NCBI GenBank assembly: GCA_016287755.1
Contig: JAEEWT010000004.1
Coordinates: 1 to 64,000 of the forward strand
Length of the DNA stretch: 64,000 nucleotides
Direction of reading: 5' to 3'
DNA from: Prevotella sp.
Lineage (GTDB): Bacteria > Bacteroidota > Bacteroidia > Bacteroidales > Bacteroidaceae
The notes below the pieces were generated by a model. That model saw only the letters and a program-made list of their open reading frames with translations. It was not told the origin of the DNA and searched no databases. The position numbers were made by a program, and so were the translations under genes. Shown in pieces: positions 43,472 to 51,265 of this stretch; position 1 is the stretch's first letter; each line of letters opens with the position of its first letter.

Positions 43472-44704
43472 ATGAAATACGAAACAAAAGTATTAAACAC
43501 AAAATACCAGAAGCCTGACGCCTATGGGGCGCTGTCGATGCCTGTCTATTATACGGCAGCATTCGAGTTCCCCTCGGCTAAGGCGATGAGCGATGCTTTC
43601 TGCGGACGCACCGTGGCACCGTCGTATGCCCGCATCGCCAATCCCACGACAACCTATCTGGAGGAGCGTGTCCGACAGATCACGGGGGCTGCGAGCGTGA
43701 CGGCACTGAATACGGGTATGGCGGCCATCGCCTATGCCTTGACGGCTGTGAGCGGGGCAGGACTGAACATCGTGGCGTCTAAACATCTTTTTGGTAATAG
43801 CGTCTCGCTGATTCGTGACACGTTGGGTAGCTTCGGCGTGGAACCTCGGTTTGCCGACTTTACGAAACCGGAGGAGGTGGAGGCGCTGATTGACGATAAG
43901 ACGGTCGCATTGTTTTTCGAGATCATCACTAATCCGCAGTTGTTCGTGGCGGATATTCGTAAGCTGTCGGAGATAGCTCATCAGGCTGGTGTACCGCTGA
44001 TTGCCGATACAACCATCGTACCGTTTCCTGCCTTTCGGGCAAGCGATTTTGGCGTAGATATCGAGGTGGTATCGAGTACGAAGTACATCTCTGGCGGTGG
44101 CACAGGCTTAGGCGGTCTGCTCATCGACTACGGTAGGTTCGACTGGTCGCAGCATCCGTCGCCTGCCTTGTTGGCTCGTACCAAGAAGGTGGGGAAGAAA
44201 CTGGCGTTTACGGCTCGGGTGAAGACCGAACTGGTGACGAATCTCGGTGCACTGATGACACCGCAGGTGGCATACATGGAAACACTCGGTCTTGATACGC
44301 TCGACATCCGTTTCCGTCGTCAGGCAGAAACGACGTTGTGGCTGGCACGTCAGTGTCAGGAACTCCCTGAGATCAAACGGGTGAACTACACTGGCTTGGA
44401 GGATAATCCCTTCTACGCATTGTCGAAGGCACAGTTCGGTCCGCTGCCAGGGGCTGTCTTCACCATCGACCTTGCTTCGAAGGATGCAGCCTTTGCGTTC
44501 ATCGACAAGCTGCAGATCATCCGTCGTGCCACGAATCTCTTCGATCGTAAGTCGTTGGCCATTCATCCAGCCTCCACCATTTTCGGTCTTTTCACAGCCG
44601 AACAATGTGCCGAGATGTCTGTGCTTGACACCACGGTAAGATTGAGCATCGGTCTGGAAGACGGTGAAGATCTTCTGGAGGATATCAAGCAAGCTTTAGA
44701 ATAA
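43472..44704 (+). CDS. Cys/Met-metabolism PLP enzyme (cystathionine gamma-synthase/sulfhydrylase-like)
   Basis: 410 residues. The fold-type I PLP family is shown by SYARIANPTTTYLEERV (cofactor-phosphate Tyr and Arg), VSSTKYISGGGTGLGG (PLP Lys) and the C-terminal RLSIGLEDGEDLLEDI. It may be a cystathionine synthase or lyase, methionine gamma-lyase or O-acylhomoserine sulfhydrylase; these cannot be told apart by eye. The gene lies 10 bp after the desulfurase in the same operon. In the proposed pathway it would react O-acetylhomoserine with the carrier thiocarboxylate. A separate MetY is encoded at 46.4-47.7 kb, so the two may divide substrates. Confidence 0.88.
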   Translation: MKYETKVLNTKYQKPDAYGALSMPVYYTAAFEFPSAKAMSDAFCGRTVAPSYARIANPTTTYLEERVRQITGAASVTALNTGMAAIAYALTAVSGAGLNIVASKHLFGNSVSLIRDTLGSFGVEPRFADFTKPEEVEALIDDKTVALFFEIITNPQLFVADIRKLSEIAHQAGVPLIADTTIVPFPAFRASDFGVDIEVVSSTKYISGGGTGLGGLLIDYGRFDWSQHPSPALLARTKKVGKKLAFTARVKTELVTNLGALMTPQVAYMETLGLDTLDIRFRRQAETTLWLARQCQELPEIKRVNYTGLEDNPFYALSKAQFGPLPGAVFTIDLASKDAAFAFIDKLQIIRRATNLFDRKSLAIHPASTIFGLFTAEQCAEMSVLDTTVRLSIGLEDGEDLLEDIKQALE

Positions 44705-44710
44705 GGTCGT

Positions 44711-44813
44711 AAAACCTATGGTTTTGGGACGCAATACCTATGGTTTCAGACTGCAATACCTATGGTTTTAAGACGCAATACCTATGGTTTTGGAAGCTAA
44801 AACCTATGCTTTT
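44711..44813. repeat. Array of five AAwACC-TAT-GGTTTT palindromes at 22-bp period
   Basis: Units start at 44711, 44733, 44755, 44777 and 44799, each a 6-3-6 palindrome with a 7-base spacer ending GACGC, CTGC or AGCT. A degenerate copy in the opposite direction (CTATAGGTATT, about 44843-44853) overlaps the -33 region of the next promoter. It fills the gap after the PLP enzyme gene. Confidence 0.92.
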
Positions 44814-44851
44814 AGAGTGAGCATTGTTTTACAAATTTCCTGCTATAGGTA

Positions 44852-44881
44852 TTGTTGTTTTCCAAATTATTCGTACCTTTG
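44852..44881 (+). promoter_or_regulatory. Promoter of the SDR gene
   Basis: TTG at 44852-44854, a 19-base spacer and TACCTTTG at 44874-44881, 60 bases before the start codon. The palindrome array lies directly upstream. Confidence 0.7.
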
Positions 44882-44941
44882 CAGCGTGATTTAGTCACAC
44901 GGAAGATTAGAAAAAAACGTATTTGAATATTATTTATAACA

Positions 44942-45652
44942 ATGAAAGAAAAGATTGTTTTAGTAACAGGTGCCAACAAAGGCATAGGATTTGGCATCGC
45001 CAAGCATCTCGGAAAGAGTGGTTGGCAGGTGATTATCGGTGCACGCGACCGACGTCGTGCCGAGAAGGCTATCAATGAATTGAAGTCAGTTGGTGTCAAC
45101 ATACTGGGTTGGGTGAATATCGAATTGCGTGATCTCGACAGTATCAAGAAAGCCACCGAGGAGATCAATGAGCAATACCCGGGGTTGTCACTTTTGGTGA
45201 ACAATGCAGGTATTCCCGGTGACATGAGTGTAGACAGTCTGCACACAGAGGTCAGCGATATCAGGGAAACGCTCGATGTGAACTTCATCGGAACCTTCGC
45301 CCTTACCAAGGCGCTGATACCCTTGCTTACCAAGAACGAGGGTCGTATTGTCAATGTAACTGTACCTTCAGAGATCAGTCCTTACTGGCACCCGTTGGCC
45401 TATGTAGCCAGTAAGGCGGCACAGAATGCCATGGTGGGTGTGATGGCCATCGAGTTCCAGCAGAGCAACACCCCGCTGGAGATCTTCACTGTTCACCCAG
45501 GACCTACTACCACCGATTTGAACGGTAATATGGCACTGCCCGGTTTCCATGACATAGAAACCGTAGGACAGAAGATGGCCGAACTCATCAACGATGGTCA
45601 GAACCACCAGGGTGAGTTCATTGAACTCTATCCGATTGTAAAAGAAGATTAG
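44942..45652 (+). CDS. Short-chain dehydrogenase/reductase
   Basis: 236 residues. Rossmann fold with VTGANKGIGFGIA (cofactor loop), NNAG in LVNNAGIPGD, and the catalytic YVASKAAQ (YxxxK) pair. The ARDRRR segment after the second strand suggests NADPH. It resembles carbonyl reductase-like SDRs; the substrate is unknown. It converges with a LuxR regulator gene, the two overlapping by 4 bp at their stop codons. The promoter upstream follows a palindrome array. Confidence 0.9.
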   Translation: MKEKIVLVTGANKGIGFGIAKHLGKSGWQVIIGARDRRRAEKAINELKSVGVNILGWVNIELRDLDSIKKATEEINEQYPGLSLLVNNAGIPGDMSVDSLHTEVSDIRETLDVNFIGTFALTKALIPLLTKNEGRIVNVTVPSEISPYWHPLAYVASKAAQNAMVGVMAIEFQQSNTPLEIFTVHPGPTTTDLNGNMALPGFHDIETVGQKMAELINDGQNHQGEFIELYPIVKED

Positions 45653-46290
45653 ATATAAAACTCTGACGGATCGATCAACCCCGCACGAAGCGCGTACTTT
45701 ACCGCTTCGTGCGCTGTGTTTATACCCAGTTTGCGGAAGATGTTCTTACGATGGGTGGTGATGGTGTGGATACTTGAGAAACGCTCAGCAGCAATCTCTT
45801 TGGTAGTCTTACCCTGTGCAATTGCCTTCACGATCTCCGTCTCGGTCTGTGTAAGCAGGTCGGGCTTTTCCTCTTCCTGTTGCTGGGTAATGATAGCCTC
45901 GAGCGCCCGCTGACTGAGGTAGCGGGTGTGGTTCCCCACAGCTTGAAGCGCTTCGCGAATCTCACTCATAGGACCGTCTTTGAAGGCGACGCTGAACTGA
46001 TGGGATGAGTAAACCACACGACGGATGAACTGAGGTGTCAGTTCGTCGCTGATAAGAAGCCAGTCAGACAGGTTAAACCGCTCGGCAATAATCAGGAGCT
46101 GATCCTCGTCGGCGAAGTCGAACAACGTATAGTCGAGCAGCACGGCGGCACTCTCATGCTCCCTGAGCAGGTCAACAAGTCCTGACCTGTCAAAAGCACG
46201 GTAGATCACATTCTCTTCATCTTTCCGAAGAAGACTCTCCAGTGCAAACCGTGTGAGTTCCTGGTTGTCAGCAATGATGTACTTTCTCAT
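45649..46290 (-). CDS. LuxR/FixJ-type response regulator
   Basis: 213 residues. Receiver-like N-terminus (about 1-115) with acidic DNQE, a phospho-acceptor candidate Asp in AVLLDYTLFDF, and Lys in VAFKDG. C-terminal helix-turn-helix LLTQTETEIVKAIAQGK, TKEIAAERF, HTITTHRKNI. No sensor kinase is next to it. It could control the SDR gene, the sulfur island or metY, but the sequence does not say which. It is the third LuxR-type regulator in the window. Confidence 0.85.
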   Translation of the reverse strand: MRKYIIADNQELTRFALESLLRKDEENVIYRAFDRSGLVDLLREHESAAVLLDYTLFDFADEDQLLIIAERFNLSDWLLISDELTPQFIRRVVYSSHQFSVAFKDGPMSEIREALQAVGNHTRYLSQRALEAIITQQQEEEKPDLLTQTETEIVKAIAQGKTTKEIAAERFSSIHTITTHRKNIFRKLGINTAHEAVKYALRAGLIDPSEFYI

Positions 46291-46422
46291 AAGCGACGGT
46301 TTTAGGGTGCGAAGGTACGAAAATTCAGGTAATCTGCCAAATCCAATGCGAACTTTGACAGATTACCCTTATTATTCTTAATTTTCCAACTTCAATTCTT
46401 CAATTCTTGAATTCTTCCATTC

Positions 46423-47715
46423 TTAAATCTTCTCCAGCGCCTGTGCCAGATCGTCGATGATGTCATCAATATGCTCTGTACCGATGCTCAGACGGATGGT
46501 TGACGGTGTGATGTGCTGCTCAGCCAGTTCCTCGGGTGAGAGCTGTGAGTGGGTAGTGGTGTAGGGATGGATCACCAGACTCTTCACATCAGCCACGTTT
46601 GCCAGCAGTGAGAAGATCTGTAGTGCATCGATGAATTTCCAGGCCTCTTCCTGACCGCCCTTGATCTCGAAGGTGAAGATGCTACCGGCACCATTGGGGA
46701 AGTACTTCTTGTAGAGCTGATGGTCGCGATGACTCTCCAGGGCTGGATGGTTCACCTTTGCCACCTTCGGGTGCTTGGCAAGGAAATCAACCACCTTCAG
46801 GGCATTCTCCACATGACGCTCCACGCGCAGACTCAGTGTCTCAACACCCTGCAAGAGGATGAAGGCGTTGAAGGGAGAGATGGCAGCACCGGTATCGCGA
46901 AGGATGACGGCACGGATACGGGTAACGTAAGCGGCTGCACCAACAGCATCTGCGAACACGATACCATGGTAGGATGGATCCGGCTTAGCCAGGGTGGGGA
47001 ACTTATCGGGATTAGCCTTCCAGTCGAACTTTCCACCATCTACGATGACACCACCCAGAGAAGAACCATGACCACCCAGGAATTTGGTGGCAGAATGTAC
47101 CACGATGTCAGCACCATGCTCCAGGGGTCGGATGAGATAAGGTGTACCGAACGTGTTATCTACGATAAACGGAATACCGTGCTTGTGGGCCACGGCAGCC
47201 ACGCCTTCGAGGTCGAGCACATCAGAATTCGGATTACCGAATGTCTCTGCGTACACCACTTTGGTATTGGGCTTGATGGCAGCTTCAAGTGCATCAAGGT
47301 CGTTTACATTGATAATGGTATTACTGATACCCTGTGTGGCCAGCGTATGGGTGATGAGGTTATAGGAACCGCCATAAAGGTTGTCGGCAGCTACGATATG
47401 ATCACCCGCCTGCACAATGTTCTGCAGGGCATAGGTAATGGCAGCAGCACCAGAGGCAACAGCCAGACCGGCCACACCACCCTCAAGAGCAGCCACACGA
47501 TCCTCGAACACACCCTGTGTAGAGTTGGTCAGACGACCGTAGATATTACCTGCATCACGAAGACCGAAACGGTCGGCTGCATGCTGTGAGTTACGGAACA
47601 CATAGCTGGTGGTCTGGTAGATAGGCACCGCACGTGCATCGGTTGCGGGGTCAGCCTGCTCTTGGCCTACATGAAGTTGCAGTGTCTCAAAACGATAATT
47701 TTTCTTTGTACTCAT
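46423..47715 (-). CDS. metY: O-acetylhomoserine sulfhydrylase
   Basis: 430 residues, the usual MetY length. It has ETLQLHVGQEQADPATDARAVPIY at the N-terminus, the PLP Lys in HSATKFLGGHG and the ending RLSIGTEHIDDIIDDLAQAL. It makes homocysteine from O-acetylhomoserine and sulfide, or from a protein thiocarboxylate in the Wolinella pathway. It is a separate transcription unit with a long palindrome (47850-47885) over its promoter. The homoserine acetyltransferase metX is not in the window. Confidence 0.95.
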   Translation of the reverse strand: MSTKKNYRFETLQLHVGQEQADPATDARAVPIYQTTSYVFRNSQHAADRFGLRDAGNIYGRLTNSTQGVFEDRVAALEGGVAGLAVASGAAAITYALQNIVQAGDHIVAADNLYGGSYNLITHTLATQGISNTIINVNDLDALEAAIKPNTKVVYAETFGNPNSDVLDLEGVAAVAHKHGIPFIVDNTFGTPYLIRPLEHGADIVVHSATKFLGGHGSSLGGVIVDGGKFDWKANPDKFPTLAKPDPSYHGIVFADAVGAAAYVTRIRAVILRDTGAAISPFNAFILLQGVETLSLRVERHVENALKVVDFLAKHPKVAKVNHPALESHRDHQLYKKYFPNGAGSIFTFEIKGGQEEAWKFIDALQIFSLLANVADVKSLVIHPYTTTHSQLSPEELAEQHITPSTIRLSIGTEHIDDIIDDLAQALEKI

Positions 47716-47829
47716 AATCTTATCCTTTCTTTAATTATTTGTTTTATTATTTTTATTTATGTTCTTTTGTCCTTTTGTCTAAAAACATGTCCTTCTGTCT
47801 AAACACGTTCTTATATCATTTCGACGGTG

Positions 47830-47885
47830 CAAAGTTACGGACTTTAGGGATATCTTCCAAATATCTATTGATTATTGGAAGATAT
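47830..47885 (-). promoter_or_regulatory. metY promoter with overlapping palindrome
   Basis: TAACTTTG (47830-47837) and TTG (47858-47860) 20 bases apart on the minus strand. The palindrome ATATCTTCCAA-N14-TTGGAAGATAT (47850-47885) covers the -33 box, the usual position for repression. It differs from the TACC/GGTA operator of the other sulfur genes. The 287-bp gap (47716-48002) holds this, a TGTCCTTTTGTCTAAA-type tandem repeat (47768-47802) and the queC promoter. Confidence 0.8.
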
Positions 47886-47989
47886 ATCTAAATCCGTATT
47901 CTAAAAAGAATGATTTTCTTAATACCCCTTTCTGACACTCCATGTAAAAGAAAAATATTCTTTTCCTTCGCTAAGTCGGAATAAAATCG

Positions 47990-47997
47990 TACCTTTG
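47990..47997 (+). promoter_or_regulatory. -7 box for queC
   Basis: TACCTTTG ends 5 bases before the ATG at 48003, so transcription may begin at or next to the start codon. Confidence 0.6.
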
Positions 47998-48002
47998 TAG
48001 CC

Positions 48003-48638
48003 ATGAAAGATTCCGTTTTGATTCTAAGTGGTGGTATGGATAGCACCACCTTATTATATGATATGCGTGAGCGTATCGCCCTTGCCGTGTCGTTCGACTA
48101 CGGTAGTAACCATAATGCGAAGGAGATTCCCTTTGCCCGTTGGCATTGTGAGCAGTTGGGCATCCGTCATATCGTGATTGAACTGGGCTTCATGCATCAG
48201 TATTTCAAGAGTTCCCTGCTGGAAGGGGCAGATGCGATACCCGAAGGACAATATGCTGACGATAATATCACCTCTACGGTCGTTCCCTTCCGTAATGGTA
48301 TCATGCTCTCGATAGCAGCTGGAATAGCCGAGAGTAATGGGTTGAAGTATGTGATGATGGCTAATCACGGAGGTGACCATACCGTCTATCCCGACTGTCG
48401 TCCGGCATTTGTGGAGGCGATGAGTGCAGCCACCAAGGCCGGTACGTTCCCCGGTATCGAGGTGCTTGCACCCTATACGAACATCAGTAAGATTGATATT
48501 GCCAAGAAAGGAAAGGCGCTGGGAATAGACTACTCCAAGACGTGGAGTTGCTATAAAGGTGGTGATGTGCCTTGTGGGAAGTGTGCCACCTGTATTGAAC
48601 GCGAAGAGGCGTTACGCGAAGCTGGAATCATACAATAA
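48003..48638 (+). CDS. queC: 7-cyano-7-deazaguanine synthase
   Basis: 211 residues. The PP-loop ATPase motif SGGMDSTT is followed by FDYGSNH, and the C-terminal zinc site is CYKGGDVPCGKCATC. It turns 7-carboxy-7-deazaguanine and ammonia into preQ0 with ATP, for queuosine in tRNA. The start must be the first ATG because the motif begins eight residues later. It may be read without a leader. The two glycosidase genes follow on the same strand after 21 bp. Confidence 0.96.
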   Translation: MKDSVLILSGGMDSTTLLYDMRERIALAVSFDYGSNHNAKEIPFARWHCEQLGIRHIVIELGFMHQYFKSSLLEGADAIPEGQYADDNITSTVVPFRNGIMLSIAAGIAESNGLKYVMMANHGGDHTVYPDCRPAFVEAMSAATKAGTFPGIEVLAPYTNISKIDIAKKGKALGIDYSKTWSCYKGGDVPCGKCATCIEREEALREAGIIQ

Positions 48639-48659
48639 CATAATAAAAACAATTAACTT

Positions 48660-51245
48660 ATGAAAAGGTATTTTTTTTCGTTGATCATGATATGCGTGGT
48701 AAGCATACATGTATCCGCACAGTCATATCCTTATCAGAATCCCAACCTGAGTGCCAAGGAAAGGGCTAAAGATCTGTGCTCACGACTGACCCTTGAAGAG
48801 AAGGCACAGCTGATGCTCGATGAGAGTCCGGCCATTCCTCGTATGGGCATCAAGAAGTTCTTCTGGTGGAGCGAGTCCCTTCATGGTGCTGCGAACATGG
48901 ATCATGTAACGGTATTCCCTGAACCCATCGCCATGGCTTCTTCGTTTAATCCTTCATTATTATATAAGGTGTTCGACATTGCTTCCACGGAGTTCCGTGC
49001 ACAGTATAACGAACGCATGTATCGTGGTTCGGGAGAAGACGAGAAATTCCACAGTCTGAGTGTCTGGACACCGAATGTGAATATCTTCCGTGACCCGCGT
49101 TGGGGCAGGGGACAGGAAACCTATGGTGAAGATCCTTACCTGACCTCCGTGATGGGTACACAGGTGGTGAAGGGCTTACAGGGTCCTGAAGATGCGAAGT
49201 ACCGTAAGTTGTGGGCTTGTGCCAAGCATTATGCCGTGCACAGCGGACCCGAATACACCCGTCATACAGCCAATCTCACGAATGTTTCCCCAAGGGATAT
49301 GTGGGAAACGTACATGCCTGCCTTCAAGACCTTGGTGCAGGATGCGAAGGTGCGTGAGGTGATGTGTGCCTACCAGCGTCTTGACGATGATCCGTGCTGC
49401 GGTTCCCAGCGGTTGTTGCAGACCATCCTCCGCGATGAGTGGGGATTCCAGTATCTGGTGGTGAGCGACTGTGGTGCCGTGAGCGATTTCTATGAGTCGC
49501 ATAAGTCATCTTCCTCACCCGTACATGCTTCTGCCAAGGCTACCATTGCCGGTACCGACGTGGAGTGTGGTTTTGGGTATGCTTACAAGAGCATTCCTGA
49601 AGCCGTGCGTCGTGGCTTTATCACCGAAGAGGAAGTGGATAAGCATGTGATCCGTTTGTTGGAAGGTCGTTTCGACCTCGGTGAGATGGACGATCCTTCG
49701 CTGGTGGAGTGGTCGAAGATTCCTTACTCGAAGATGTCGTGCAAGGAGCATGCCCAGACAGCCGTCGATATGGCCCGTCAGACCATCGTGCTCCTGCAGA
49801 ACAAGAATGATATCCTCCCCCTGAAGAAGAATGCGGAGAAGATCGCCGTGATTGGTCCTAATGCCGACAATGCCCCTATGATGTGGGGTAACTACAACGG
49901 TATGCCGAACCATACGATCACCATTCTCGACGGAATCAAGAGCAAACAGAAGAAACTCTTCTATCATCCCGGGTGCGACCTGACCTACGACAAGGTGTTC
50001 GACTGTCTGATGGGCACCCAGTGCTCCTTCCAAGGGAAGAAGGGTGTGAAGGGTACGTTCTGGAACAACCGTAAGATGGAAGGCAAGCCTGTCACTACCC
50101 AGTACTACACCACACCGCTGGCTGTCACCACGGCAGGTATGCATAACTTCGCCCCTGGGGTGCAGTTAGAGGATTTCTCCGCCAAGTACGAAACGGTGTT
50201 CACCCCGAAAGAGAGTGGAGAATATGTGGTGAACGTGGAAGGCTGCGGTCATTTCGAACTCTATATCGACGGAGAGCAGAAATTCATGCATCATATCTGG
50301 CGCACTACGCCTAACCGTGTGACCATCCAGGCAGAGAAGGGAAAGAGCTATAACATCGAAGTACGCTTCTCGCATGTCCACACCTATAACGCCAACCTGA
50401 AGATCAACATCGCCAAGGAACAGTCTATCGACTACCAGCAGGTGATCGCTCAGCTGAAGGGTATCGACAAGGTGATCTTCGTGGGAGGTATCTCTGCTGC
50501 CCTCGAAGGGGAGGAGATGCCCGTGGATATCGAAGGCTTCAAGGGTGGCGACCGCACGAACATCGAACTACCGAAAGTGCAGCGCGACTTCCTCAAGGCA
50601 CTCAAGGAGGCTGGTAAGCAGGTAATCTTCGTGAACTGCTCCGGCTCATGTATTGCCCTGGAGCCCGAGACTGAGAACTGCGAGGCCATCGTACAGGCTT
50701 GGTATGCCGGTCAGGAGGGTGGTACAGCCATTGCCGACGTGCTCTTCGGTGACTATAACCCTGGCGGTAAGCTGCCCGTGACCTTCTATAAGAACAGTAA
50801 GCAGTTGCCCGACTACGAGGACTACTCCATGAAGGGTCGTACCTATCGTTATTTCAACGATCCGCTCTTTGCCTTCGGTTATGGCTTGAGCTATACCACA
50901 TTCGCTATCGACAATCCCCAGCTCACTATCGACAATGCGGGTAACGGAAAGCTTTCTGTGGATGTGGCCAATACAGGTAAGCGCGATGGTACCGAAGTGG
51001 TGCAGCTGTATATCCGTGATCTCTCAGATGCCGAAGGACCGAGCAAGTCGCTCCGTGGCTTCCAGCGGGTGAACGTGAAGGCAGGACAGAAAGCTACTGC
51101 AACCATAGCGCTTACACCGAAGAGTTTTGAGTTCTGGGATGCCGAGAGCAATACCATGCGCACCAAACCTGGGCGGTATGAGATTCTCTACGGAAGCAGT
51201 TCACAGGACAAGGATCTGAAGCGTCAGACCATCACCATCCAATAG
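48660..51245 (+). CDS. GH3 beta-xylosidase/beta-glucosidase with PA14 insertion
   Basis: 861 residues. Signal peptide (MKRYFFSLIMICVVSIHVSA), N-terminal GH3 barrel with FFWWSESLHGAAN and VVSDCGAV, whose Asp270 is the nucleophile. The second GH3 domain is split by a PA14-like module (about 455-580, GTFWNNRKMEGKP, GHFELYIDGEQ), and an Fn3-like domain ends the protein (about 760-861). This layout is typical of Prevotella xylosidases and beta-glucosidases acting in the periplasm on short xylan or glucan chains. It is followed by a GH43 gene, which favours xylan. Confidence 0.93.
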   Translation: MKRYFFSLIMICVVSIHVSAQSYPYQNPNLSAKERAKDLCSRLTLEEKAQLMLDESPAIPRMGIKKFFWWSESLHGAANMDHVTVFPEPIAMASSFNPSLLYKVFDIASTEFRAQYNERMYRGSGEDEKFHSLSVWTPNVNIFRDPRWGRGQETYGEDPYLTSVMGTQVVKGLQGPEDAKYRKLWACAKHYAVHSGPEYTRHTANLTNVSPRDMWETYMPAFKTLVQDAKVREVMCAYQRLDDDPCCGSQRLLQTILRDEWGFQYLVVSDCGAVSDFYESHKSSSSPVHASAKATIAGTDVECGFGYAYKSIPEAVRRGFITEEEVDKHVIRLLEGRFDLGEMDDPSLVEWSKIPYSKMSCKEHAQTAVDMARQTIVLLQNKNDILPLKKNAEKIAVIGPNADNAPMMWGNYNGMPNHTITILDGIKSKQKKLFYHPGCDLTYDKVFDCLMGTQCSFQGKKGVKGTFWNNRKMEGKPVTTQYYTTPLAVTTAGMHNFAPGVQLEDFSAKYETVFTPKESGEYVVNVEGCGHFELYIDGEQKFMHHIWRTTPNRVTIQAEKGKSYNIEVRFSHVHTYNANLKINIAKEQSIDYQQVIAQLKGIDKVIFVGGISAALEGEEMPVDIEGFKGGDRTNIELPKVQRDFLKALKEAGKQVIFVNCSGSCIALEPETENCEAIVQAWYAGQEGGTAIADVLFGDYNPGGKLPVTFYKNSKQLPDYEDYSMKGRTYRYFNDPLFAFGYGLSYTTFAIDNPQLTIDNAGNGKLSVDVANTGKRDGTEVVQLYIRDLSDAEGPSKSLRGFQRVNVKAGQKATATIALTPKSFEFWDAESNTMRTKPGRYEILYGSSSQDKDLKRQTITIQ

Positions 51246-51265
51246 TCACATTAACATCAAGCTAT

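Noticed and set aside
44711-44813. CRISPR array
   Set aside because: The repeat units are 15-22 bases with constant 7-base spacers, there are no cas genes, and the units are palindromic around each centre.
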